64,000 nucleotides of DNA from Rhodoferax sp. U2-2l (GCF_020594515.1 NZ_JAJCTH010000017.1:1-64000); one strand, 5' to 3'; positions 1 to 8,766 are shown, counted from the first letter of the stretch. Program-made: numbers and translations. Notes: generated from the sequence alone by a model not told the origin.

Positions 1-34
1 CACGGAACGACCGCATTTATCGCTGAAAATGCAA

Positions 35-59
35 ACGCCCGATGTGGTGCATCGGGCGT
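35..59 (-). terminator. Stem-loop, probable terminator of the 32-residue miniprotein gene
   Basis: A 9-bp perfect stem (35-43 with 51-59) closes a 7-base loop. On the minus strand it is followed by a T-rich run (TTTGCATTTT). It lies about 80 bases downstream of the stop codon of the small minus-strand ORF at 140-238, which suits a rho-independent terminator for that gene. Confidence 0.5.
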
Positions 60-139
60 CTATCGCCGGTTAACCCCGGCACTTTTCAACCGTTCTGAGT
101 GTCAACGCAATTCAGGACGGGTCAGTCAGCAGACCCTGA

Positions 140-238
140 TCAGCCTGCCATGGCGTACGGAATCAGCGGCAGCAACATGGCCGCGGTCACGGTCGAATAA
201 AGCACGCGGTCCCAGATCTCCAGCTTCGACTCTTTCAT
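140..238 (-). CDS. Putative 32-residue single-span membrane miniprotein
   Basis: A short ORF of 32 codons plus stop. The start is set by a good ribosome binding site (GGAGG, eight bases before ATG). The product has a charged amphipathic N-terminus (MKESKLEIWDRV) followed by a hydrophobic stretch with two prolines (about residues 14-31), as expected of a small inner-membrane protein. It has its own stem-loop terminator about 80 bases downstream. I recognise no family; size and shape recall accessory subunits of membrane complexes, but nothing nearby identifies a partner. Chance coding of so short an ORF cannot be excluded, although RBS, start, hydrophobic profile and terminator fit together. 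Confidence 0.5.
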   Translation of the reverse strand: MKESKLEIWDRVLYSTVTAAMLLPLIPYAMAG

Positions 239-366
239 GGCATTACCCTCCGGTTGGTTTGGTGACTAAGGAGTCTTTATTTTGACCGGAATGATTTTTT
301 TGATATCGGTACGTCTGCTACTGACCACAAACGCATTGTGGAAACTGCGCTAGACACGGCCCGGTG

Positions 367-2886
367 TCACTGCGCCGCTTGCCGCAGCGTTTGCACCACC
401 GGGCGGCGCAACACGTCACGCAAGCCCCACCAGCCAGCCGCCAACGCCAGCGCCGCACCGGCCAGGGAACCCAGCAACGGCACCCACAGCGACACCGTCC
501 AGGCAAAACCAAACACGTATTTGGCCAGTGCCCAGCCCACCGCACTGGCCACCACCGAGGCCAGGAACCCCGCCAGCGCACCTACGCCTGCCAATTCGAT
601 ACGCTGCACCTGGCGCAGCAGCTTCTGGCCCGCCCCCACCGCGCGCATGATGGCGAATTCACGCGCCCGCTCCTCGCGCGTGGCGGTGACGGCTGCAAAC
701 AACACCACCAGCCCGGCCGCCAGCGTGAAGGCAAACAAAAACTCCACCGCGGCGCTCACCTGGTCCAGCACCCGCTGGATCTGCGCGATGGTGGCAGCCG
801 TGTTGATGCTGGTGATGTTGGGGAACTGGCGCACCAGCGCGTTGTCAAACCCCGGCTGCGCGGGCGCCCGGAACGCGCTCAGGTAGGTGGCGGGCACGTT
901 GTCGAGCTGCGCCACCGGGTACATGGCGAAGAAATTGGCCCGCATCGAGCCCCATTCCACCTTGCGCAGCGAGGTGATTTTGGAGGTGATTTGTAGCCCC
1001 CCGATGTCAAACGTCAGCGTGTCGCCCAGCGACAGGCCCAGCGTCTTGGCAATGCCTTCCTCGATGCTGATGGCGCCGGCCTCATCGGGCTGCCAGCGTC
1101 CGGCCACGGTCTCGTTCTGCTGCGGCAGTTGGGCGCTGTGCGACAGGTTGAACTCGCGGTCCACCAGGCGGCGGGCGCGGTCCTCGCTGTAGTCGTCAGG
1201 CCCCACCTCACGCTCGTTGATGGCCACCAGCCGCCCGCGGATCATGGGAAAGAAGTCAAAGCTCGTCACGCCGGCGTCTTTCAGCACCTGGGTGAACACC
1301 GGGCCCTGCTCGGGCGTGATGTTGATGACAAAACGGTTCGGCGCGTCTTGCGGTGAGGCTTGCCGCCAGCTGGCAATCAGGTCAGTGCGCAGCAGCACCA
1401 AGAGCACCAGCGCCAGCAAGCCCACCGCCAGGCTGCTGACCTGCACCACCGCAAAAGCGGGCCGTGCCGAGATTTGCCGCGTGGCCAACACCAGCGCGGT
1501 GGGGGCGGTGGCGTCATTGACACTGACGCGCAGCAGCTTGACGGCCGCCCAGCTCAAGCTGGCAAACAGCACCGTGGCACCGGCAAAACCACCCACCGCG
1601 ATCAGCCCCAGCTTGAGGTCGCTGCTGGCGGCCATCAACAGCGCGGCAAACCCCACCATGCCCAGCCCCAGCACGCTGGCCGAGGCGGGTTTGAGCCCAC
1701 CCACATCGCGCCGGATCACCCGCAGCGGCGGCACCTGCGCCAGTTGCAGCACCGGCGGCAGCCCAAAGGCGATGAGCAAGGTCAGGCCCATACCCAGGCC
1801 AAACAGCACCGGCCAGATCGACGGTGCCGGCAAGCTGGTGGTGACCAGCCCGGCCAGCAACGCCACAAAGCCCAGGTGCACCGCGTAACCCAGCAGCACC
1901 CCCAGCGCGCTGGCCAACAGGCCCACCAGCAAAAACTCCACGCTGTAGGCCGCAGCTATTCTGCGCTGGGGCAGGCCCAGCACCCGCAGCATGGCGCAAT
2001 CGTCCAGGTGGCTGGCGGCAAACCCGCGCGCCGCCAGCGCCACCGCCACCGCACTCAGTAAGGCAGCCAGCAGCGCCACCAGGTTCAGAAACTTCTCGGC
2101 CCGCTCCAGCGTGGTGCCCAGTTCCGGGCGCCCGCCCTCCAGCGCATCCACCCGCAGGCCGCGCACACTGCGCTGCAGCACCTGGGTTTGCGCCCAGTCC
2201 ACAAACACCTCCACCGCCGGGTCAGGCCCGGCCACCAGCAGCCGGTAGGTCAGGCGGCTGGCCGGCTGCACCAGACCGGTGGCCGCCAGATCGGCCTGAT
2301 GGATCATGACGCGCGGTGAAAAACTCATGAAACCCGAGCCCCGGTCCGGCTCGGTGACGATGATGCGTGTCGCGCGCAAAGCGCTGTCACCCAGCAGCAG
2401 CGTGTCACCCATCTGCAGGCCCAGGCTCTCCATCAAGCCGGGGTCGACCCAGGCCTCACCGGGGGCGGGGATGTCGCGGGTCAGGGCGTCCGGCGCGTTG
2501 GGGCCGGTGCTGACGCGCAGGCTGCCGCGCAGCGGGTAACCGGCTTCCACCGCTTTCAGGGCCACCAGCTTGGTCTGCCCGCCCTGCGCCTCAGGCGCGC
2601 GGGCCATGGTGGGAAAACTCAGGGTTTGGGTGCGTTGCAGGCCCAGCGCTTGCACCTGTGCCAGAAACGCGGCGGGAATCGGGTTGTCGCTGACCACCGC
2701 AGCGTCACCGCCCAGCAACTGGCGCGCATCGCGCTGCAGGCCGCCCTTGAGCCGGTCGGCGAAAAAGCCGACCGCCGTGAGTGCTGCCACCGCCAGCGCC
2801 ACCGCCACAATCAACAAACGCAGTTCACCGGCGCGTAGGTCACGCGCCAGCGAACGCCAGCCCAGAGTCAGGAAAGAAATCGTCAT
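367..2886 (-). CDS. FtsX-like ABC transporter permease, YbbP type
   Basis: An 839-residue inner-membrane protein of the MacB/FtsX permease superfamily, close in size to E. coli YbbP. It starts MTISFLTLGWRSLARDLRAGELRLL, the usual opening of this family, so I chose the ATG at 2886 over longer in-frame starts. An N-terminal membrane helix is followed by a large periplasmic domain (about residues 50-250), a first FtsX core (about 270-420), a second periplasmic domain and a C-terminal FtsX core rich in Leu/Ala/Val helices. Such permeases normally pair with a LolD/YbbA ATPase that powers lipid or lipoprotein handling in the envelope. No ATPase gene is adjacent here; the upstream neighbour is a diguanylate cyclase 85 bases away. 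Substrate unknown. Confidence 0.85.
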   Translation of the reverse strand: MTISFLTLGWRSLARDLRAGELRLLIVAVALAVAALTAVGFFADRLKGGLQRDARQLLGGDAAVVSDNPIPAAFLAQVQALGLQRTQTLSFPTMARAPEAQGGQTKLVALKAVEAGYPLRGSLRVSTGPNAPDALTRDIPAPGEAWVDPGLMESLGLQMGDTLLLGDSALRATRIIVTEPDRGSGFMSFSPRVMIHQADLAATGLVQPASRLTYRLLVAGPDPAVEVFVDWAQTQVLQRSVRGLRVDALEGGRPELGTTLERAEKFLNLVALLAALLSAVAVALAARGFAASHLDDCAMLRVLGLPQRRIAAAYSVEFLLVGLLASALGVLLGYAVHLGFVALLAGLVTTSLPAPSIWPVLFGLGMGLTLLIAFGLPPVLQLAQVPPLRVIRRDVGGLKPASASVLGLGMVGFAALLMAASSDLKLGLIAVGGFAGATVLFASLSWAAVKLLRVSVNDATAPTALVLATRQISARPAFAVVQVSSLAVGLLALVLLVLLRTDLIASWRQASPQDAPNRFVINITPEQGPVFTQVLKDAGVTSFDFFPMIRGRLVAINEREVGPDDYSEDRARRLVDREFNLSHSAQLPQQNETVAGRWQPDEAGAISIEEGIAKTLGLSLGDTLTFDIGGLQITSKITSLRKVEWGSMRANFFAMYPVAQLDNVPATYLSAFRAPAQPGFDNALVRQFPNITSINTAATIAQIQRVLDQVSAAVEFLFAFTLAAGLVVLFAAVTATREERAREFAIMRAVGAGQKLLRQVQRIELAGVGALAGFLASVVASAVGWALAKYVFGFAWTVSLWVPLLGSLAGAALALAAGWWGLRDVLRRPVVQTLRQAAQ

Positions 2887-2971
2887 GGCTGGAAGATACC
2901 GCAGTCGGCGCCTGCCCCCGGCCCGGCGCCTGGGTTGTCCCCTGAGCGTCTGATGGCAAAAGAGCAGCGAT

Positions 2972-4879
2972 TCAAGCCACCAGCGCGGGCAAAACAGCCA
3001 CCGTCGTGACGGCTTGCGGGGTGGCATCAGACCACAGCTGAATCCGATTTTTGCCCGCCGCCTTGGCCTGGTACATCGCCAGGTCAGCCTGGTGCTGCAG
3101 TTCGTCTGCCGTGCGTTTGCCCGGTTGCGGAAAAAAGCTCACGCCGATGCTGGCCGAGACCTGCACCGAGTGGCCCAGCGCGTCCATCGGCTGGGCGGCG
3201 ACCTCCAGCAGGCGATGGAGCGTGGGCAGGGCATCCCCCTGGGTGGGAAGGTCAGCCAGCAGGGCCACAAATTCGTCACCGCCCAGGCGCGCCAGGGTGT
3301 CGCTGTCGCGCAAGACGGCGCGCAGGCGGCATGAGAGGGTGATCAGCACCTGGTCACCGGCCTCGTGACCCAAGCTGTCATTGATGGCCTTGAAACCGTC
3401 CAGGTCGATGAACACCACCGCCAGCAACTGCCGGCGGCGCTGGGCCTGGTTCATGGCCTGGCGCAGCCGGTCATCCAGCAGCAAGCGGTTGGGCAAATCG
3501 GTCAGGGGGTCAAAGCGGGCAATGTGCTCGAGCTCGCTCTGGTAAGCCTTAATGTCGGTGATGTTGTTGAAAATCGCCACGTATTGCTGCACCTGACCAC
3601 GCGAATCGGGCACGGCACTGATGGTCAGCATCTCGGCAAACGCCTCGCCGTCCTTGCGGCGGTTCCAGATTTCGCCACGCCAGTGGCCAGTGCCTAACAA
3701 CTCGCGCCACATGGCCTCATAAAACGCCTTGTCCTGCCGGCCCGAGCTCAGGAACCGCGGGTTTTGGCCCAGCACCTCGTCACGGCTGTACCCAGTGATG
3801 CGCACAAAGGCGTCGTTCACGTCGGTGATGGTGGCGTCAGCCTGGGTGATCAAAATACCTTCGCGGATATTGGTGAACACACAGGCGGCATTGATGCGCT
3901 GCAGACGCTCGGACTCCAGCCGCTGTGCCTCCAGCGCCATCTGCCGCCGGTGAAAACCAACCGCCAGCACACTCAATGCCACCAGCACCGGCATCAGCAC
4001 ACCCAGCACGGTGGTGACCACCGACATCCAGCGCTGCAAGGCCACATCCCGGCGCAGGTGGGTCACCACGGCGAACGGGTACAGCGGCGACACCCGAAAT
4101 GCCGTCAGTGCCGGCTGGCCCAGCGCCCCGTCGCTCTCCAGCTGGCCAAACTCCAGCTCCGAAAACTGCCGTGCCAACGCCTGGTTATCCGAGGCCCCGC
4201 CCAGCCTGTGGTCCGGGTCGGTGGACAACAGCCGGGTACCGTCCAGACGCAGCACCTCGGCCAACCCGGTCTGCCCATTCAACTGCTGCGACATCAGGTT
4301 GACCAGATAGTCGGGGTTCAGCGCCACCAGCAGGCGCATCTGCCCGGTGTCGTCTTGCAGCGGCAAGGTGGCCGCAATCAGGGTGCTGGCGGCACTTTGC
4401 GCGGTGCCAGGGCGCAGCGCCTGGCCATCGGCAAAATCACGCCCAACCCAAGGTTCGCCCAGGCGCAACACGGTTTGTTGCCCCTGAATCACGGGCAGAT
4501 AGTCGCCCGTGGGCACCTGCCGACCCACATTGGCGGGGTTGCTGCTGGCCACGATGCGGTCATCGGCATTGATCAGCGACAGGGAGCGCAGATGCGGTGC
4601 GCCACGCAGCATGCGCTTGAAATCCGCTTCCACCTCACGCCGGTCCGTGGCTTTGTCGGCCCCGGCCAGCACCTGCGTGGCAGCCTGGGTGGTGGCGTTG
4701 AGGCTCTGGGTGAGGTGGTGCTCGAAACTGCGCGCCATCAGCGCCGAGACCTGAAAACTGCCCGCCAGCATCTCACTGCGCAGCGCCCACAGGGCCGACA
4801 GCGCGATTCCCAGCACCCCGATCACGCAGGCGGCCAGCACCACGAGAAAATTGCGCCAGGAGGGCTTGCGCGGCAGCAT
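2972..4879 (-). CDS. Membrane diguanylate cyclase with periplasmic sensor, PAS and GGDEF domains
   Basis: A 635-residue protein that should make cyclic di-GMP from two GTP. Order: N-terminal membrane helix (about residues 12-34), periplasmic Cache-like sensor domain (about 35-290), second membrane helix, PAS domain (about 330-450, with ITDVNDAFVRITGYS), and a C-terminal GGDEF domain. The active site is an intact GGDEF (533-537), preceded at the standard five-residue distance by an inhibitory-site RxxD (RDSD, 524-527), so product feedback is likely. There is no EAL domain. The ATG overlaps the stop codon of the upstream binding-protein gene by one base (TGATG), which indicates translational coupling. 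A periplasmic binding protein may therefore report ligand to this cyclase. Confidence 0.88.
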   Translation of the reverse strand: MLPRKPSWRNFLVVLAACVIGVLGIALSALWALRSEMLAGSFQVSALMARSFEHHLTQSLNATTQAATQVLAGADKATDRREVEADFKRMLRGAPHLRSLSLINADDRIVASSNPANVGRQVPTGDYLPVIQGQQTVLRLGEPWVGRDFADGQALRPGTAQSAASTLIAATLPLQDDTGQMRLLVALNPDYLVNLMSQQLNGQTGLAEVLRLDGTRLLSTDPDHRLGGASDNQALARQFSELEFGQLESDGALGQPALTAFRVSPLYPFAVVTHLRRDVALQRWMSVVTTVLGVLMPVLVALSVLAVGFHRRQMALEAQRLESERLQRINAACVFTNIREGILITQADATITDVNDAFVRITGYSRDEVLGQNPRFLSSGRQDKAFYEAMWRELLGTGHWRGEIWNRRKDGEAFAEMLTISAVPDSRGQVQQYVAIFNNITDIKAYQSELEHIARFDPLTDLPNRLLLDDRLRQAMNQAQRRRQLLAVVFIDLDGFKAINDSLGHEAGDQVLITLSCRLRAVLRDSDTLARLGGDEFVALLADLPTQGDALPTLHRLLEVAAQPMDALGHSVQVSASIGVSFFPQPGKRTADELQHQADLAMYQAKAAGKNRIQLWSDATPQAVTTVAVLPALVA

Positions 4880-5706
4880 CAGCGTGTCACGATGGGGTCG
4901 AGCTTGTAGCGCTGGGCCGCGGCCAGCAGTCGCCCGTCGCGCTTGATGTCCGTCACAAAGGTGTCCAGCCGGGCGTGCCAGGCGTCGTCACCCGGCGCCA
5001 AGGCGTAGCCATACGGTGTGACGTGGTAGCGCCTGTCAGGCGCGACCAGCCGCGCCCAGTCGGCGTTGGCCAGAAAGCGCTGGCTGTAGGGGTAGTCGGT
5101 CATGAACACATCGGCCCGGCCGGCCTGCACCTCCTGCTCGCGGGCAAACGGGGTGTTGAGCACCAGCAGCTGCGCGTTGGCCAGCTTGGCTTTCATCACC
5201 GGTTCATGCAGCGTGCCCTGCGCAACAGCCACCACCGAACCTGGCTGGTCAATGTCAGCCCAGCTGCGAATACGCCGGTTGGTCTTGGAGGTGACGGCAA
5301 AGATGTCACTGGCCAGATGCGGCTGGGTGAAGCGCAGGCGCTGTTGCCGCTCGGGGGTGATGCCCACCGCAAACATGGCCACATCACAGCGGTCTTGCAG
5401 CAGGTCGTCGGCAAGCCTGGCAAATGAGCTGTCGACAAACGTCACCGGCACGCCCAGGTCCTTGCCCAACTCGTGCGCCAAATCAATGTCGATGCCGGAG
5501 AGCTGCTGGGTCTTGGGGTTGCGGTAGGTGATGCTGTAGTAGTCGGGCCAGATGCACACCCGCACGCTGTGGGCCGATTGCACCCGGCTCAGACGGCTGA
5601 CACCGCCGTCCAACGCTGCCGCCGGGGCCGCAGCCGTTTGTGCCATCGACAGCGAGGCGGCGGCCAGCAGGCTCGCCAATGCCCAGGGGATTGCCAAAGT
5701 TCGCAT
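4879..5706 (-). CDS. Periplasmic solute-binding protein, family 3 (amino-acid type)
   Basis: A 275-residue exported protein with a clear signal peptide (MRTLAIPWALASLLAAASLSM, cleavage near residue 22) and a type-2 periplasmic binding fold. The motif SGIDIDLAHELGKDLGV and the following CDVAMFAVGITPERQQRLRF are typical of family 3 amino-acid-binding proteins. No ABC permease or ATPase is adjacent. Instead the stop codon overlaps the start of a membrane diguanylate cyclase, so a signalling rather than transport role is plausible. A precedent is Salmonella ArtI, which acts with the cyclase STM1987 in arginine sensing. The ligand cannot be read from sequence. A perfect 7-bp dyad lies just upstream (5730-5747). 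Confidence 0.82.
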   Translation of the reverse strand: MRTLAIPWALASLLAAASLSMAQTAAAPAAALDGGVSRLSRVQSAHSVRVCIWPDYYSITYRNPKTQQLSGIDIDLAHELGKDLGVPVTFVDSSFARLADDLLQDRCDVAMFAVGITPERQQRLRFTQPHLASDIFAVTSKTNRRIRSWADIDQPGSVVAVAQGTLHEPVMKAKLANAQLLVLNTPFAREQEVQAGRADVFMTDYPYSQRFLANADWARLVAPDRRYHVTPYGYALAPGDDAWHARLDTFVTDIKRDGRLLAAAQRYKLDPIVTR

Positions 5707-5729
5707 GAAGCTGCTCTTGGTGGGTAGGG

Positions 5730-5747
5730 TGTCAACAATGGTTGACA
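5730..5747. promoter_or_regulatory. Operator-like dyad upstream of the binding-protein/cyclase operon
   Basis: TGTCAAC-AATG-GTTGACA is a perfect 7-bp dyad with a 4-base centre, 24 bases upstream of the binding-protein ATG. It contains a TTGACA-like hexamer on each strand. Its position fits a repressor site overlapping the promoter or 5' leader. The regulator is unknown; none is encoded next door. Confidence 0.4.
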
Positions 5748-5808
5748 GTCGCCCATTTTGCCACGACCGGTTGGGCGCCCGACCCCCGACGCAGCCGGCG
5801 GCAGCAGA

Positions 5809-6900
5809 TCAGGTTTCTTTGGAGATCTTGATCGACGGGAACTTGCTGGAGAAGTCCTTGTTTTTGGCGGCAATCGCCAGCGCCACCTTGCGTGCCACCG
5901 CCTTGTACAGGCCCGCCACCTCGCTGTCGGGGTCTGAGGCCACGGTGGGGTGGCCGCTGTCGGCCTGGATGCGGATCTGCATCGCCAGCGGCAGCGCGCC
6001 CAGGTAGTCCATCTGGTACTCGGCGGCCATCTTCTTGCCACCCTCGGCGCCAAAGATGTGCTCCACATGGCCGCAGTTGCTGCACACGTGCACCGCCATG
6101 TTTTCCACAATGCCCAGAATCGGCACACCCACCTTCTCGAACATGCGGATGCCTTTTTTGGCGTCCAGCAAGGCGATGTCCTGCGGTGTGGTCACCACCA
6201 CGGCGCCGGTCAGCGGCACTTTTTGCGACAGGGTGAGCTGGATGTCGCCGGTGCCCGGAGGCATGTCCACAATCAGGTAATCCAGGTCTTTCCAGTTGGT
6301 CTGGCGCAGCAGCTGCTCCAGCGCGCCGGTGGCCATCGGGCCGCGCCAGATCATGGCTTCGTCCTGCGGCACCAAGAGGCCAATCGACATCACCTGGATA
6401 CCGTAGTTTTCCAGCGGCTCCATGGTCTGGCCATCCACGCTCTCGGGTTTGCCGCTGATGCCCATCATCATCGGGATGCTGGGGCCGTAGATGTCGGCGT
6501 CCAGCAGGCCGACGCGCGCACCTTCCGCTGCCAGCGCCAGCGCCAGGTTCACGGCGGTCGTGCTTTTACCGACACCGCCCTTGCCGGAGGCCACGGCCAC
6601 AATATTTTTCACGCCGGGCAGCAGTTGCACCCCGCGCTGCACCGCGTGCGCGGTGATTTTGGTGGTGACGTTGACCGACACATTGGCCGCTGGCGCCACC
6701 GTCTTGACGGCGGCGATCAGGTCTTTGCGAAAACCAGCGACCTGGCTTTTGGCGGGGTAGCCCAGCTCCACGTCAAAAGCGACATCGCCCGCGCTGACCG
6801 ACAGGTTTTTGATGGCTTTGGTGCTGACAAAATCGCGGCCGGTGTTGGGATCGATCACGCTTTTCAGCGCGTCCAGGAGGGTTGGTTCAGTCACGGTCAT
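5809..6900 (-). CDS. apbC: Iron-sulfur cluster carrier protein ApbC (Mrp/NBP35 family)
   Basis: A 363-residue cytosolic P-loop ATPase that binds and transfers Fe-S clusters to apo-proteins. An N-terminal MIP18/DUF59-like domain (about residues 5-80) precedes the deviant Walker A motif GKGGVGKST (106-114). A CSNC pair near residue 260 supplies the bridging cluster ligands. The start at 6900 (MTVTEPTLLDAL) matches the family's usual N-terminus; the ORF is open further upstream but that part is low-complexity. It is divergent from the patatin gene and sits 102 bases upstream of the binding-protein operon on the same strand. In Burkholderiales it is often next to metG; here the patatin gene lies between them. 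Confidence 0.93.
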   Translation of the reverse strand: MTVTEPTLLDALKSVIDPNTGRDFVSTKAIKNLSVSAGDVAFDVELGYPAKSQVAGFRKDLIAAVKTVAPAANVSVNVTTKITAHAVQRGVQLLPGVKNIVAVASGKGGVGKSTTAVNLALALAAEGARVGLLDADIYGPSIPMMMGISGKPESVDGQTMEPLENYGIQVMSIGLLVPQDEAMIWRGPMATGALEQLLRQTNWKDLDYLIVDMPPGTGDIQLTLSQKVPLTGAVVVTTPQDIALLDAKKGIRMFEKVGVPILGIVENMAVHVCSNCGHVEHIFGAEGGKKMAAEYQMDYLGALPLAMQIRIQADSGHPTVASDPDSEVAGLYKAVARKVALAIAAKNKDFSSKFPSIKISKET

Positions 6901-7045
6901 GGGTTTCTCCGAAAACGCCGAGTCTAGCCAAGAGGCAAAAGCCTTTTGGGGGGGCGCCTTCCTTGCATCAGGGTTTTCCCGCGCGGTGTGGCGGCGCACA
7001 CGATTTCTTGCCAGGGGCTCTGGCGCAGCTGTCGATAATCCAGCG

Positions 7046-8362
7046 ATGCCGCTTTACCCCGCAACCCCCCACCCTGCACCGCCCGCGGCTGAAACCGCCG
7101 CCGCCCTGATGCTCTCCGGGGGTGGCGCGCGCGCGGCCTACCAGGTGGGTGTGCTGGAAGCCATCTCGGAACTGCGCCAGCTGTGTGGCGCGCAAAACCA
7201 GCCCAATCCGTTTCCGATCATCAGCGGCACCTCGGCCGGGGCCATCAACGCCGCCTCGCTGGCCTGCGGCGCCGACCAGTTTGATGCCGCGGTACGACGC
7301 ATTGGCAATGTCTGGCGCAACTTCCACGCCGAGCAGGTGTACCGGGCCGACTCGGTGAGCATGCTGCGCTCCGGCGCAACATGGATGACGCTGCTGTCCA
7401 TGGGCTGGCTGATTGCTAAGTGGCGGCGCGTCAAGCCCAAGTCGCTGCTGGACAACAGCCCGCTGGCGGAACTGCTGAAAAAGATGGTACCGCTGGAGCG
7501 CATCCCGACGCTGATCCGCGACGGGCACCTGCAGGCGCTGGCCGTCACCGCCTCCAGCTACACCTCGGGTGAACACTTCACGTTTTACGAAGGCGACAAA
7601 CGCCTGCTGCCGTGGACGCGGTCGCAGCGGCGTGGCCTGCGCGACAAGATTACGCACGAGCACCTGCTGGCGTCCAGCGCGATTCCGTTCGTGTTTCCAG
7701 CCATTCCCTTGCATGTGGAGGGTGAAACCGCTTATTTTGGCGACGGCTCCATGCGCCAGTCGGCCCCGGTGGCGCCCGCCATCCACCTGGGAGCACAGCG
7801 CATTTGCGTGATTGGCGCCGGGCGCGCGCATCAGGCCAAGATGCCCGGCACCGTTGGCAACGCGGGCAGTTACCCCAGCCTGGCGCAAATTGCCGGCCAT
7901 GCGCTGGCCAATATCTTTCTGGATGCGCTGTCGGTCGACATCGAGCGCATCCGTCGCATCAACCAGACGCTGAGCCTGGTGCCACCCGACATGCGCGCGG
8001 CCAGCAACCTGCGCCCGGTGGACCTGCTGCTGATTTCGCCCTCGGAGCAACTCGACGAAATCGCCGCCCGGCATGTGCATGAGTTGCCCGCGGCCGTGCG
8101 CAGCGTGCTCGGCAGTCTGGGCGTGTCATCACAGACCTCGGACGAGCGTGGCGCGCCACTGGCCAGCTACCTGTTGTTCGAGACCGGCTACACCGGCGAG
8201 CTGATGGCGCTGGGCCACAAAGACGCCATGCGCCAGCGCGCCCAGATCTGCGCCTTTTTTGACTGGACCGATCCCGAGGCCGCGCCCCAGGCGCAACCAA
8301 GCCACGCGCTGCCAGCGCCCCACTACCCAGAACGCCGCCGCGACCCATTGCGCCTGCGCTGA
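7046..8362 (+). CDS. Patatin-like phospholipase
   Basis: A 438-residue patatin-family acyl hydrolase. The oxyanion-hole motif GGGARA (about 25-30), the nucleophile elbow GTSAG (Ser63) and the DG dyad (Asp233 in FGDGSM) are all present, so the Ser-Asp catalytic dyad is intact. The start at 7046 (MPLYPATPHP) places the hydrolase motif close to the N-terminus as is usual; the ORF is open upstream but that overlaps apbC's 5' end antisense. There is no signal peptide. A C-terminal tail of about 130 residues follows the patatin domain. Substrate (phospholipid or stored polyester) cannot be decided from sequence. Confidence 0.88.
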   Translation: MPLYPATPHPAPPAAETAAALMLSGGGARAAYQVGVLEAISELRQLCGAQNQPNPFPIISGTSAGAINAASLACGADQFDAAVRRIGNVWRNFHAEQVYRADSVSMLRSGATWMTLLSMGWLIAKWRRVKPKSLLDNSPLAELLKKMVPLERIPTLIRDGHLQALAVTASSYTSGEHFTFYEGDKRLLPWTRSQRRGLRDKITHEHLLASSAIPFVFPAIPLHVEGETAYFGDGSMRQSAPVAPAIHLGAQRICVIGAGRAHQAKMPGTVGNAGSYPSLAQIAGHALANIFLDALSVDIERIRRINQTLSLVPPDMRAASNLRPVDLLLISPSEQLDEIAARHVHELPAAVRSVLGSLGVSSQTSDERGAPLASYLLFETGYTGELMALGHKDAMRQRAQICAFFDWTDPEAAPQAQPSHALPAPHYPERRRDPLRLR

Positions 8363-8465
8363 TGGCCGGGCTTGGCTTGGGGTGCGGTTCACACTGTCGT
8401 GGCGTCTCTCGTGCCCAACGCTTCATGTCAAACCCGGCCCGGCGACTGGGTAATGCGCATGCGGT

Positions 8466-8539
8466 TTTGGGGTGAAATCACGCGCGAAACCCGGTGATCA
8501 GTACGCCAGCGACTATTGACGCGCGCCTTTCACCCCAAA
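8466..8539. repeat. Inverted repeat with 12-bp perfect arms
   Basis: Arms 8466-8477 and 8528-8539 (TTTGGGGTGAAA and its complement) are perfect, and a further GC-alternating block (CGCGCG) pairs just inside them. The loop is about 50 bases. It sits in the 549-base region between the patatin gene and metG, which holds no ORF I can support. Function unknown; it may mark the 3' end of the patatin transcript or a small mobile repeat. Confidence 0.4.
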
Positions 8540-8680
8540 GCCCGGTCGCATCACCCAATCACCCTGCCTGGCGCTTTTGGGTTACACCGTTCTTGCCACA
8601 CGACTTCATTTCTCTGTCTGACCAAGCAGACCGGGCTGTCCATGACTTTCCCCCTGCCAGCGCACCAAAACCGCTCGCAA

Positions 8681-8766
8681 AATCAGTCGGGTGATGCGAT
8701 TTGCGGAGGTCAAGGAGGAGGCCGAAGGCCGGGGGACACGTAGCAAAGCGCATCGCCCGGCTGATT
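8681..8766. repeat. Long imperfect palindrome with nested hairpin, REP/MITE-like
   Basis: Arms 8681-8704 and 8743-8766 are complementary at 21 of 24 positions. Between them lies a purine-rich stretch and a small hairpin GGCC-GAA-GGCC (8720-8730). The element is compact, has no ORF, and lies upstream of metG. Nested symmetrical structure of this kind is typical of repetitive extragenic palindromes or miniature inverted-repeat elements; a structured RNA leader is an alternative. Confidence 0.5.

Noticed and set aside
3764..4909. A 381-codon plus-strand frame
   Set aside because: Antisense to the diguanylate cyclase, with a His/Gln/Arg-rich translation typical of a shadow frame.
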